DNA from: a virus
DNA length: 33,637 bases
Strand: one strand, 5' to 3'
IMG/VR virus record: IMGVR_UViG_3300035034_000418
Coordinates: 1 to 33,637 of that record
Shown here piece by piece: positions 1 to 7,398 of the stretch. The notes under the pieces were generated by a model, which was not told the DNA's origin, did not search any database, and saw only the letters and a program-made list of their open reading frames with translations. Numbering within the stretch: the stretch's first letter is position 1; each line of letters starts with the position of its first letter. The translations under genes were made by a program, and so were the position numbers.

Positions 1-500
1 CAAAACGAAGTGACTAATGAGACAAAATCTTGTATTAAATCATCTTCATCTTCAACAACTTCGTTGATGACAATTATTTCTCCGCCGAATAAAGTTTCAA
101 TGTATTTAAAACCAAATCTAGTTAATCTATCTTTATGTTCAACTACAATACGAGTAACCTTTTTATTATTAAGTATATCTAACAATTTCTTCCGTGAATC
201 ATTCAATCCACTTCCAACTTCCACAACTGATTCATTGACCACCCAACCCTTCGCTGAACAAAATTGTTCGACCCGTTCTTTCTGAGTTATGAGGTTTGGT
301 TTGTTTTCCGACGAACTTACACGAGAATATACTACAGTATAATCTTCAGTCACGTTATCATCCGGAAGTTCAACTAATATCGTGCCTGTGCTGGTTTGGA
401 ATGCTCCGTCGATTGATTTCGACTGCCATAAATTAAATGCTCCTCTGTAAGTGTAACCATTTAATTTTGCCCATTTTGAAAGTTTGATTCGTTGGTTCAT
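1..500 (-). CDS. tnpA: IS607-family serine recombinase (TnpA), 3' end outside window
   Basis: The reverse strand from ATG at 500 reads to the window edge without a stop (about 166 codons visible). The first 45 residues are a MerR-like helix-turn-helix (KLSKWAKLNGYTYRGAFNLW, then a GTILVELP wing), as in IS607 transposases. A resolvase domain follows: YSRVSSSE (residues 58-65, containing the nucleophilic serine), NLITQKERVEQF, then EHKDRLTRFGF, a hallmark of the IS607 group, and GGEIIVINE. IS607 TnpA catalyses DNA-sequence-tolerant serine recombination. Its usual partner, TnpB, would lie downstream, beyond position 1, and is not visible. IS607 elements lack inverted repeats, so the element's other end cannot be placed; it should lie between 500 and about 600. 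It could also be a stand-alone phage recombinase. Confidence 0.88.
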   Translation of the reverse strand, partial: MNQRIKLSKWAKLNGYTYRGAFNLWQSKSIDGAFQTSTGTILVELPDDNVTEDYTVVYSRVSSSENKPNLITQKERVEQFCSAKGWVVNESVVEVGSGLNDSRKKLLDILNNKKVTRIVVEHKDRLTRFGFKYIETLFGGEIIVINEVVEDEDDLIQDFVSLVTSF

Positions 501-601
501 AACTATAAGTATATACATTTACAAGTTTTTTGTTATTTTTCAACAATTAATATAAACGAATATTATACTTTTCATTATGATCCACTGGTATAAATATAAT
601 C

Positions 602-1372
602 TCATTCGAAAAACTGTGACGTTATCGGCTCAACATCATGTTGTGTAATAATCGGATCTACTGTATTAGCATCAGACGGGTAATCAACACACTTATGTTT
701 GAGAGTATTAAGAATACTTTTACGTTCCTTCTTGTTGGTCATAATCCAGAAATATCTATGTTTACCGCTTTCTTTTTTTCTCCAGAAAGTAGCACCAACG
801 GCTTTTTTCAACTTCTCAACGTTATGACTTCCATATCTTTCAGATACCGTTCTTGAGTGAATCCACTTATACGGTTCCTTAGTTAGAGATACAGAGAAGT
901 TAGGCATCAACGCAATAGCAGTTCCTTGATAATAAGCATTAGTTGCTTTATAGATACCGCCTTGATGACCCTGTTCACTATCCGCATAGCTCATGATAAC
1001 CTTAATACGATTATGATTTCTTTTGATATGACGTAATGCGGCTCCTATACAATAACTCTCAATATTTTTTCCGTAAGAGTCCGCAATCCACAGTCGAGTC
1101 AGTTCCCAGACTTCTGATATATCAACCTCTTCACTAAAAGATGCGGCAGCCGATCTACCAACAGGACATCCAAAAACCATACATCCAATTAATTTGTCAT
1201 CCTTTACATCAAAGAAATCATGGTCGGTATCGGATTTGTAAAATACTCCAATCGCCAATGAACACATAGTCCAAGCGTGACTATAATGATTTTTTACAAT
1301 TATATCCTTAGCAACACTCGCTTGAATTTCCTTAATGTATACTTTATCTGTATCTACAAAATCTTCTTCCAT
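602..1372 (-). CDS. mom: Mom-like DNA adenine modification protein (GNAT-type fold)
   Basis: The 256-residue protein matches the pattern of phage Mu Mom-like proteins: NHYSHAW near residue 28, a strand LIGCMVFGCP (61-70), ELTRLWI (90-96), and SYADSEQGHQGGIYKATN (128-145) followed by YYQGT. Mom proteins have an acetyltransferase-like fold and convert adenine in phage DNA to a methylcarbamoyl form that blocks host restriction. That role here is inferred from family resemblance. Translation starts at ATG 1372, with AGGATAAT just upstream; the stop codon of the helicase C-piece lies inside this ribosome binding site, so the two are translationally coupled. The tail from about residue 205 is basic and then acidic and looks family-variable. 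A different GNAT activity is possible. Confidence 0.75.
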   Translation of the reverse strand: MEEDFVDTDKVYIKEIQASVAKDIIVKNHYSHAWTMCSLAIGVFYKSDTDHDFFDVKDDKLIGCMVFGCPVGRSAAASFSEEVDISEVWELTRLWIADSYGKNIESYCIGAALRHIKRNHNRIKVIMSYADSEQGHQGGIYKATNAYYQGTAIALMPNFSVSLTKEPYKWIHSRTVSERYGSHNVEKLKKAVGATFWRKKESGKHRYFWIMTNKKERKSILNTLKHKCVDYPSDANTVDPIITQHDVEPITSQFFE

Positions 1373-1373
1373 A

Positions 1374-1859
1374 TTATCCTAACTCCGATAACGAACTTTT
1401 ACCTACCGACATGCTATGCCACTTTTCTCTTAAATGGTTTCTTACGTCAGTTTCTCCATTCGCAAGTTTCTTTTGAAGTTCTTTTCCTTTTTCGGAATTT
1501 GTTTCATAAAGCTCCAACGAACCACATGAGGTATCAAAAGCAGCGTTATAAGTCAATCCATCAGGACCGAAACGATTTTTAATAACATGAACTCTAGCTG
1601 TATTATTCAACTTGTCTTCCATCTTACGACTTAACGACATAACAAAGTCAGCAGTCATAATCTTACGATATGAATCCGAAATTGAATCAGCTTCAATAAT
1701 ATCTTCTTTAGCAGCTGAATTGTGGGTATAGATATCATTGGCATAAAACATATGTGTATCATCAACTGTAATATCCATAGTTAATTTTTCACCAATGAGT
1801 TCTATCGATTCTATTTCGTCCAGATTGAAATCTGCGGGTATTAGATTATGTTCTTTCAT
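1374..1859 (-). CDS. 41: Replicative DNA helicase, C-terminal piece with split-intein C-part
   Basis: Residues 1-47 are an intein C-fragment: TMDITVDDTHMFYANDIYTHN gives intein blocks F and G, ending in the His-Asn that performs the last splicing step. Ser48 is the first C-extein residue. Residues 48-161 are the C-terminus of a T4 gp41/DnaB-type helicase (MTADFVMSLSRK, then VIKNRFGPDGLTYNAAFD, the arginine-finger region). The partner N-part is at the end of the 2099-3220 gene, after ASQSNR. The insertion site and Int-C resemble the known gp41-8 split intein. The ATG at 1859 overlaps the stop of the decayed endonuclease frame upstream (ATGA). Without splicing this piece lacks both Walker motifs, so it is not a helicase on its own. 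Confidence 0.93.
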   Translation of the reverse strand: MKEHNLIPADFNLDEIESIELIGEKLTMDITVDDTHMFYANDIYTHNSAAKEDIIEADSISDSYRKIMTADFVMSLSRKMEDKLNNTARVHVIKNRFGPDGLTYNAAFDTSCGSLELYETNSEKGKELQKKLANGETDVRNHLREKWHSMSVGKSSLSELG

Positions 1860-2374
1860 ATTTCAGCATGTTCCATTATGTAATTAATACACTGTTTTAA
1901 AGTTTTATGTTTATCTTTATTGTAATTAAATTCCTTGATTCGTAGAACACTATACCCCTTGATTTCAGATACATGTCTCTATGTTTGTCTATTTGTTTCG
2001 TTTCTGTTAATCTATGTCAATAACTTCCATCGAATTCTATAATGACGTTTAAGCACTTGAAGTCAACATAAATAATTTTAGAATCTAACATACCCCATCT
2101 ACTTTTTTTTGGTGAAAAGTTTGTCTCCTGCCTGTAAACCCGTTCTGATGGATTTCATGTTTCCATGTTGTGTGGGAAATCTATGTTCTGCTGATACGTC
2201 TATGTATTTTCCACTTTTCAATTTTATTCTATACGTTGGCTTTGATTCTGATTCAAATATATGAGATACTTTCTTATATCCTTTATGCGTCAAAACCTCA
2301 TCCCCCACAGCCAATTCCTTAGCCCTTATGTGTTTTTTATTTTTTTCATACACGATACTATCTATACAAAAACA
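1719..2374 (-). other. Split intein at helicase site 2 (Int-N 2102-2374, Int-C 1719-1859)
   Basis: Int-N starts at Cys283 of the 2099-3220 product (CFCIDSIVYE, block A), with block B at VSAEHRFPTQHG, and is 91 residues long. Int-C is the first 47 residues of the 1374-1859 product. These are canonical split proportions, like gp41-8. Splicing would join ASQSNR to SAAKED, restoring the helicase just after the Walker B and sensor region. The DNA between the halves is a dead endonuclease gene. Confidence 0.9.
1856..2091 (-). pseudogene. Decayed Vsr-like homing endonuclease between split-intein halves
   Basis: The gap between the two helicase genes reads, from ATG 2091, as a Vsr-like nuclease core: MLDSKIIYVDFK, NVIIEFDGSY, then TGA where Trp is expected, then H and a DKHRDMYLKSRG segment. 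The frame is then lost at a GGGG run; one extra G would restore YSVLRIKEFNYNKDKHKT and the end at 1856. So there is one nonsense and one frameshift mutation in about 78 codons. The IEFDG(x)YWH and GYxVLRI(x)E signatures are those of the endonucleases found between the halves of fractured phage genes. The stop overlaps the start of the next helicase piece. Only the nuclease core remains; no zinc finger or DNA-binding repeats are present. Confidence 0.75.
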
Positions 2375-3220
2375 ACGATTTGATTGACTCGCAGTCCAAC
2401 ATGGGATTTGTAACTCACCTGCGACAGCACGGAGTTCTTCATAAATACCACCAGCTTCAGAATACGAATTAGCATTCTTATCAGCGTGAATAGGTCTTAA
2501 GATGTCAGCATAATCAACAACCAACAAATCAACTTTTTGACTTGTCAATGTTTGAATTCTCTCAACATAGTTTTTCAACGTCAAAGCCGATACCGTCTTA
2601 ATAGGATAGTATTTGATTTTCATGAAACCATCGATGTTTGACAATGCCTTAATAACAGCGTCTTTATTATCTACGATGTTTTGGAAATCAATCCCTGTAA
2701 AGTTACAGTCATATCGGCGACCAACGTATTTTTGACCGAGTTCCAATGTGAAGTGAACCACATTTTTACCTTGTTTCATTGCCTCAACACCTAACTTAGT
2801 TAAGATCCACGAATTGTGACTTAAAATTCCATTTGAGTAATAACAGTGTACGTCTTTTACACTGATGTCATACAATATCTCATCATCACCTTTATTAAAA
2901 TTGGTAATTTTGGTTGTGCCGTTGTCACATTCTACTAACTGACCTTTGGTTAGTTTAGATACATACTCCCACTCCCCATTCGATTTTAATCTATGACTAA
3001 GTGAAGTCTTCAGTGTTTTACCATTTCCAAAATACGTAGTTACTGTAGATTGTTTCTCCGTTCGGAACGCGGTTTGTATCACATTCCACCCAAACGGGGT
3101 CTTAACACACAACTCAAATGGTATATTAAGTTGAGCGTGTTCTTTATTCGGAATTTCCAATGTATCGAATAAATCTTTTATCTTTATAGTTTCTTCTGTA
3201 TTGCGTATTAGTAGTTTCAT
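2099..3220 (-). CDS. 41: Replicative DNA helicase, middle piece flanked by two split-intein parts
   Basis: Three segments are visible in 373 residues. Residues 1-136 form a long intein C-fragment with block B (KTSLSHRLKSNG, 71-82) and blocks F/G (ILYDISVKDVHCYYSN, GILSHN), ending His-Asn. Residues 137-282 are gp41 helicase: SWILTKLG completes the Walker A loop, VDLLVVDYADIL (230-241) is Walker B, and GIYEELRAVAGELQIPCW and TASQSNR are motif 3-like. Residues 283-373 are the N-part of a second intein starting CFCIDS. The protein must therefore be spliced at both ends. After both reactions the helicase would be about 204+146+114 = 464 residues, close to T4 gp41. ATG 3220 overlaps the stop of an endonuclease remnant (ATGA). 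Confidence 0.94.
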   Translation of the reverse strand: MKLLIRNTEETIKIKDLFDTLEIPNKEHAQLNIPFELCVKTPFGWNVIQTAFRTEKQSTVTTYFGNGKTLKTSLSHRLKSNGEWEYVSKLTKGQLVECDNGTTKITNFNKGDDEILYDISVKDVHCYYSNGILSHNSWILTKLGVEAMKQGKNVVHFTLELGQKYVGRRYDCNFTGIDFQNIVDNKDAVIKALSNIDGFMKIKYYPIKTVSALTLKNYVERIQTLTSQKVDLLVVDYADILRPIHADKNANSYSEAGGIYEELRAVAGELQIPCWTASQSNRCFCIDSIVYEKNKKHIRAKELAVGDEVLTHKGYKKVSHIFESESKPTYRIKLKSGKYIDVSAEHRFPTQHGNMKSIRTGLQAGDKLFTKKK

Positions 3221-3576
3221 GTTATAAAATCTTTTATAGTTTGTATTGTGTTTTCTCTATCGTTGTGCCATTCCCATTCCCACCCGACTAGCGTCTTATA
3301 TCCCATTTCATTTAATATCCGTATACGATTTACGTCCCTTTATCACCTAAAATCTTACGAATTTGGGGAAAGTTTTTCCGATTCAAGTCGTGACAGTTCC
3401 CATAATATGTTGTGTATTTGCCAACCATACGCATTGTCATATCCGTCTACGATTCCTGATATGTCGTATTTTTTCATAGGATTTATCCACAATACAACTG
3501 GGTTTCCTATATTTCCCACTACTTCTATACCGAGTTCGGTATATTTAACATCGATCTTCGTATTAGGACCGATACA
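2813..3576 (-). other. Asymmetric split intein in the helicase Walker A loop (site 1)
   Basis: The helicase frame is interrupted after ACAGAGK by Cys205 (CIGPNTKIDVKYTE, block A only) and resumes after GILSHN with SWIL, so the break is inside the P-loop GAGK|S. Blocks B, F and G all lie in the 136-residue C-part. This is the reverse of the usual proportions and matches the class of atypically split inteins with a short N-part. How much of the 73 residues after Cys205 is needed is unclear; the part after about KYTE looks unrelated to an intein and may be insertion debris. Confidence 0.82.
3217..3339 (-). pseudogene. Remnant of a second Vsr-like endonuclease in helicase gap 1
   Basis: In a different frame from both helicase pieces, the gap reads RDVNRIRILNEMGYKTLVGW, then EWEWHNDRENTIQTIKDFIT and a TGA that overlaps the next start codon as ATGA. 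This is the C-terminal part of a Vsr/DUF559-type fold (xxRxxxLNxxGYKxLxxWExEW), the same piece that survives in gap 2. The nuclease core before it is missing or unrecognisable; TAA and TGA codons lie directly upstream in this frame. The stretch 3355-3510, which extends the preceding Int-N frame, may be part of the same decayed insertion. Confidence 0.6.
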
Positions 3577-4188
3577 TTTTCCAGCACCAGCACAAGCAGT
3601 AATAACTCCAAGTTCACCAGCACCTAAACCACCATCCATGATATTATCAAGAACCTCTAAGTTTGTTTTAATTGTATCACGGCAATCATCCTCAAGACGC
3701 TCAGCAATTTCAGTTAGATAATCGTGACCATCATCACGTTCCATACCAGCCTTCAGAGCTTCTTCAACTGTATGTTTTATCTCTTCATATCTTCCTTCCT
3801 TGAGAAAGTCGGCTGACTCCATGATAGCAGCTTTCATAGTCTGATTTTGACAGAATTCTAAGAAAGTCTCTCTGATATATGTTAAGTCAGTGTCCTGTAA
3901 TTTAGCGTGGACAATTTTCAAGTTCTCAACGATAGCTTGTTTCTCAACCACATCGGACACCACATCTAACTTGTGTTTAAATACATCCAACGTTGGCAAA
4001 TCTTTATACTCCGTAAAGTAGTCCAGTGTTGTTCTTAATATCCATTTATGAGACTCATTTTCGAAAAAATCCTCATGTACAATATCCAATATTCGTTCCA
4101 AGAACGACTTGTCTGATAGTATTCCTGCCAAACATTTGTTCTGGAATGCTGATCCAAATTTCTTTAAATTATCTACTTTGTGTTCCAT
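3355..4188 (-). CDS. 41: Replicative DNA helicase, N-terminal piece with split-intein N-part
   Basis: Residues 1-204 are the N-terminal domain and the start of the ATPase domain of a T4 gp41/DnaB-type helicase: an early AFQNKCLAGILSDKSFLERI, then LEVLDNIMDGGLGAGELGVI and the first half of Walker A, ACAGAGK. Cys205 begins the intein N-part (CIGPNTKIDV). The final 60 or so residues (WINPMKKYDISG, YGWQIHNILWELSRLESEK) match nothing I recognise. The leader GTAAATAAACATG closely resembles those of the SSB and RNase H genes and has no strong Shine-Dalgarno. A 16-base perfect palindrome lies 12 bases upstream. The product has only half a P-loop, so it cannot bind ATP normally until trans-spliced. 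Confidence 0.92.
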   Translation of the reverse strand: MEHKVDNLKKFGSAFQNKCLAGILSDKSFLERILDIVHEDFFENESHKWILRTTLDYFTEYKDLPTLDVFKHKLDVVSDVVEKQAIVENLKIVHAKLQDTDLTYIRETFLEFCQNQTMKAAIMESADFLKEGRYEEIKHTVEEALKAGMERDDGHDYLTEIAERLEDDCRDTIKTNLEVLDNIMDGGLGAGELGVITACAGAGKCIGPNTKIDVKYTELGIEVVGNIGNPVVLWINPMKKYDISGIVDGYDNAYGWQIHNILWELSRLESEKLSPNS

Positions 4189-4199
4189 GTTTATTTACA

Positions 4200-4215
4200 T
4201 ATCGTATATACGATA
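4200..4215. promoter_or_regulatory. 16-bp perfect palindrome upstream of helicase N-piece
   Basis: TATCGTATATACGATA is a perfect inverted repeat centred about 20 bases before the helicase ATG at 4188 and just after the RNase H stop at 4236. It has no loop and no T-run, so it is more like a protein-binding site than a terminator. Operator function is only a guess. Confidence 0.3.
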
Positions 4216-4235
4216 GATTCCTACTTGATATAAAT

Positions 4236-5312
4236 TTATTTAGTATAGTAATCCAATTCTCCAAACGTATCCTTCAGCCAAATGTGGTGTGTTGGAAACG
4301 CTGAAAAAAGTTTGAAGTCTTTAAGCTGTCTCGTTAAATCAAAGGTATTCGTTCGATCTATCTTTTTTTCAGTTGCTGCTTGGATAGTCATTTTAGAATG
4401 ACTTGAAATATCAATATTTTGTAACTGCATTAAGTCAAAGTTACGTTTTAAGAGAAGTTCATTGTCAGCGACATTTCCGTAAGCCTTCAATTTGCCGTTT
4501 CTGTTATCTCTAGCGTGGTTCAGAATATCATCGGTCGTGTATTCTACTTCCTCAGACAAGAATGGAAACAATTTTTTAACTGTTTTTAGACCAATTCCTT
4601 TTATACCATCGATATTATCCCCGTTATCGCCATTCAGAGTTTTGAAATGAATGAAGTTCTGAGCAGTAACACCGAATTCTTCGAATATCTCATTTTTTCC
4701 GTATAATCTTTTCTTGGTTGGGCTCCATACTCTCACTTTGTCGTTAATCAATTGATAAAAGTCTTGGTCACTACTCATTATAATAATGTCAAGAGTTTCA
4801 TCTGTGTTGAACATATCTGTAGACATGAAAGCAATAGCGTCATCCGCTTCAATATTCTCAATTGCCATCATGTTCATTGGAAGGTTCTGCATCATTAAGG
4901 CAATCATTTTCATTTGTGCCTTCATGTTCTTACCTTCCATATCAGCGTCTGATATATCATCGTAAATTCTATTCAGTCTAACCTTAGTGTTTCGTTGACC
5001 TTTATATTCTTTAAACAACGCTCTTCGTCGTTGACTACCACCTTTGCCGTCGAACGCTACAATCACTCTTGTAGGTTGTAACATTCTGATAGCGTACCCA
5101 ACACTTTTGAAAAAACCTTGAACACCGCCAATATGTTGACCGTCTTCGTTTAATGCTGGATTGGCACAGTGAGAACGAATGAACGTGTTTGTCCCATCGA
5201 CTAACAAAATCTTAGTATTTTTAGTTCTTGGTGGAAGATTTTTTTTATCTTCCTCGATATTTTCAAAAATAGAAAATAACTTCTTTCGATCTTGTAAGGA
5301 CAAATTGCTCAT
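4236..5312 (-). CDS. rnh: RNase H / FEN-type 5'-3' exonuclease
   Basis: The 358-residue protein has the full T4 RNase H (flap nuclease family) order. There is an N-terminal metal ligand strand KILLVDGTNTFIRS, then VIVAFDGKGGSQRRR and the helical arch YKGQRNTK. The acidic sites IEADDAIAFMS and MSSDQDFYQL follow, and then a helix-three-turn-helix NGDNGDNIDGIKGIGLKTVK. It removes RNA primers and flaps from lagging strands, working with the gp32-type SSB and the helicase encoded nearby. It is slightly longer than T4 RNase H (about 305 residues), mostly at the N-terminus (residues 1-33, KKLFSIFENIEEDKKN) and C-terminus. The leader GATAAATAAATATG matches neighbouring replication genes. Confidence 0.92.
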   Translation of the reverse strand: MSNLSLQDRKKLFSIFENIEEDKKNLPPRTKNTKILLVDGTNTFIRSHCANPALNEDGQHIGGVQGFFKSVGYAIRMLQPTRVIVAFDGKGGSQRRRALFKEYKGQRNTKVRLNRIYDDISDADMEGKNMKAQMKMIALMMQNLPMNMMAIENIEADDAIAFMSTDMFNTDETLDIIIMSSDQDFYQLINDKVRVWSPTKKRLYGKNEIFEEFGVTAQNFIHFKTLNGDNGDNIDGIKGIGLKTVKKLFPFLSEEVEYTTDDILNHARDNRNGKLKAYGNVADNELLLKRNFDLMQLQNIDISSHSKMTIQAATEKKIDRTNTFDLTRQLKDFKLFSAFPTHHIWLKDTFGELDYYTK

Positions 5313-5327
5313 ATTTATTTATCATGT

Positions 5328-5337
5328 GATATTTATA
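5328..5337 (+). promoter_or_regulatory. GATATTTATA motif before the plus-strand gene
   Basis: GATATTTATA lies 25 bases upstream of ATG 5362 on the plus strand. The same motif precedes many minus-strand genes in the minus orientation. It is the best evidence that the motif is read in the direction of the gene. It also sits in the RNase H leader, where it reads as TATAAATA on the minus strand. Confidence 0.4.
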
Positions 5338-5361
5338 AGCAAAGTCAATCTATAATAACCT

Positions 5362-7398
5362 ATGAATCAAACAGTATCAGATATAATCTTAAAAAAATGG
5401 TGTGAGAAACTACCAAAAGGTTTCCCGATAACCGAAACCAACGGAAACATAAACGAACGGGATTTGAATATCTTAAAAGAAGTAATAGATGGTATTATAA
5501 AAAGTCCAATTGCTGAAGCTAGACTCTTCGCGCACCCTGAGGCTAGTTACATTCCAAACCCAAGTTATAAAAATAAATTGGTAGATGTTTTGGGAGATAC
5601 TGCTATCGTTGATTCTATGTCTGAAATGCCGTTGGTTTATAACGACTCTCCGAGACTATCTAATAATTCAACGATTTTTATAGTAGGAGCTCAAACTTTG
5701 AAAGACGTTGGTAAATACAAGGATATACAAGACGATATTAAAAAGATATCAAGGTATGAAAGAGAGATCGATAAAGCTCCTACAAAAAAAGAACGTCAGC
5801 GGTTGGAAAGGTTAGTTGATGGCTTGAAGAATTTGGATGAAATGTTATCTCTCCATAGTGACCATACAGTATGGCAGTCTGAAGCATTGCCTGAAACATA
5901 CTTTTTTATTGAGAAGACGGGTATCAAATTGTTTACAGCTATGAAAGGTACTGAAGTTAAAGGATTGAGTGCAAACTCAACCGACCTAAAAGAAGCTTTG
6001 GTAGGCTATGGTTACTTCATGGATTCTGCTGAGTTACAAGAGGTGTTGAAATACCTATATGACAAAGAACCAGCATCATTACAAACTCTAAATGTCGGAA
6101 TGGCAGAGATTCCAGACATGGAGAAATATTTCGGTGTCGATTTGACCGATTTTATAACTAGATTATTCACTACTCCCCTAAATCAATTGAGAGATGATGA
6201 AAGAAAAACTGTTTTAAATGCTTTTTCATCAGCGACCAAAATCAAAGAAATGTTCAATGATAGATCAATAGTTGACAGAGGCAAATTTTTTGAGTCTATA
6301 AGAAAGAAAGCCCGAAAGCTTATCAGTGACCAAGATTTGAAAGTAGACGCCGACAAGTGGTGTCCTGCTGACATATATTTATATGGAAATTACATCGATA
6401 CAAATGTATTAGATTCAGTTGAAACTCTAACAGGCCCAACAGGATTAAATGCACTATTCGCAAACAACTCAAACGAATTGGATAAGATAGTTGCAGTTTC
6501 ATTAAAAGAAGACAGGGCTTTACAAGGAAAATCGACCAGCATCGTTAACGTCTCAAAGGATTTGAAAATACCAGACAAAGAATTTTCTAAATTACGATTG
6601 GATTCTGAGATGCGTAACTACTTGAATACATTACAAGTTGAAATTCGCAAGGTGTTATCTAAACACGGAATTGAAATAAAGAGTCAAAGAACATCACTTA
6701 ATTTAGGTGGTCTGTTACGTGGTAAAGGAGTTGTGGAATTACAAAGACTTAAACCAAACAAAAATGGACCAAATCCAAAATTCAATCCTGAAGCACTTAG
6801 AGATTTGATTGAACTATCAAACCAACAGAAAGCTCAACATCAGAAATTTATAGAACACTTCAAGAAGTATAGAAATAAATTCTATGGTGTCGTAACTGAA
6901 TATAACGCTTCACAACCTTCTTATACAGAGGATGATATTCCTATTGATACTATGATTAAAAAGGCAGGTGTGTACAAATTCGCCTTGTTCGTATCTAATC
7001 GAGAGTTCTTTGACCAGATTAAGAAAGCGTTGTCCAAGAAAAACGTAGGTCAACAAACCATGAGACAATATACAAATCCGTTTGTTGCATTATGTGCTTA
7101 CGCAATTGGGATTAGTGGTTTGAACCCAACATTCTGGAAGGTCACAGGATCTACAAACAACACACCTCCATCAGTTGTAAAACTTCAAGGCGATACTATC
7201 CTTAAATTTAATGGCGAAACCGATATGGAAATCGTTGATAACTTCAAATCAACTGACATGACCATTAAATATATAGTTGACTCTAACATCGAAGATGGGA
7301 CAGGAACTAAAAACAAGAAATATAAAGTCTCTATTCAATTCAGATATTCCTTGGATTCTATCAGAGTTGAAGTTTCTGAGTTCAAAGAAGACAAATAA
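5362..7398 (+). CDS. Large phage protein of unknown function (678 aa)
   Basis: I do not recognise this protein. It is soluble-looking, mixed in charge, with no signal peptide or membrane segment. A basic helical stretch at about residues 130-160 (DIQDDIKKISRYEREIDKAP, KKERQRLERLVDGLK) could be a coiled coil. Around residue 333 the motif DKWCPADIYLYG is followed by a strand VAVSLKEDRALQGKST; an acidic-then-SLK arrangement recalls nuclease-type cores but is not diagnostic. The C-terminal 60 residues look like a beta-rich domain (YKVSIQFRYSLDSIRVEVSEF). It is the only non-mobile plus-strand gene here, set between replication genes, with its own upstream motif and a terminator directly after the stop. 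There is no clear Shine-Dalgarno before ATG 5362. Confidence 0.85.
   Translation: MNQTVSDIILKKWCEKLPKGFPITETNGNINERDLNILKEVIDGIIKSPIAEARLFAHPEASYIPNPSYKNKLVDVLGDTAIVDSMSEMPLVYNDSPRLSNNSTIFIVGAQTLKDVGKYKDIQDDIKKISRYEREIDKAPTKKERQRLERLVDGLKNLDEMLSLHSDHTVWQSEALPETYFFIEKTGIKLFTAMKGTEVKGLSANSTDLKEALVGYGYFMDSAELQEVLKYLYDKEPASLQTLNVGMAEIPDMEKYFGVDLTDFITRLFTTPLNQLRDDERKTVLNAFSSATKIKEMFNDRSIVDRGKFFESIRKKARKLISDQDLKVDADKWCPADIYLYGNYIDTNVLDSVETLTGPTGLNALFANNSNELDKIVAVSLKEDRALQGKSTSIVNVSKDLKIPDKEFSKLRLDSEMRNYLNTLQVEIRKVLSKHGIEIKSQRTSLNLGGLLRGKGVVELQRLKPNKNGPNPKFNPEALRDLIELSNQQKAQHQKFIEHFKKYRNKFYGVVTEYNASQPSYTEDDIPIDTMIKKAGVYKFALFVSNREFFDQIKKALSKKNVGQQTMRQYTNPFVALCAYAIGISGLNPTFWKVTGSTNNTPPSVVKLQGDTILKFNGETDMEIVDNFKSTDMTIKYIVDSNIEDGTGTKNKKYKVSIQFRYSLDSIRVEVSEFKEDK

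Noticed and set aside
589-598. Plus-strand TATAAATA as a T4-type late promoter
   Set aside because: No plus-strand gene follows, and the same sequence elsewhere always fits the opposite, gene-directed orientation better.
1374-4188. Helicase gene as a pseudogene broken by stops
   Set aside because: Each break has matching intein blocks, with Cys1, His-Asn and Ser+1 intact, and the exteins join without loss, so trans-splicing explains it better.
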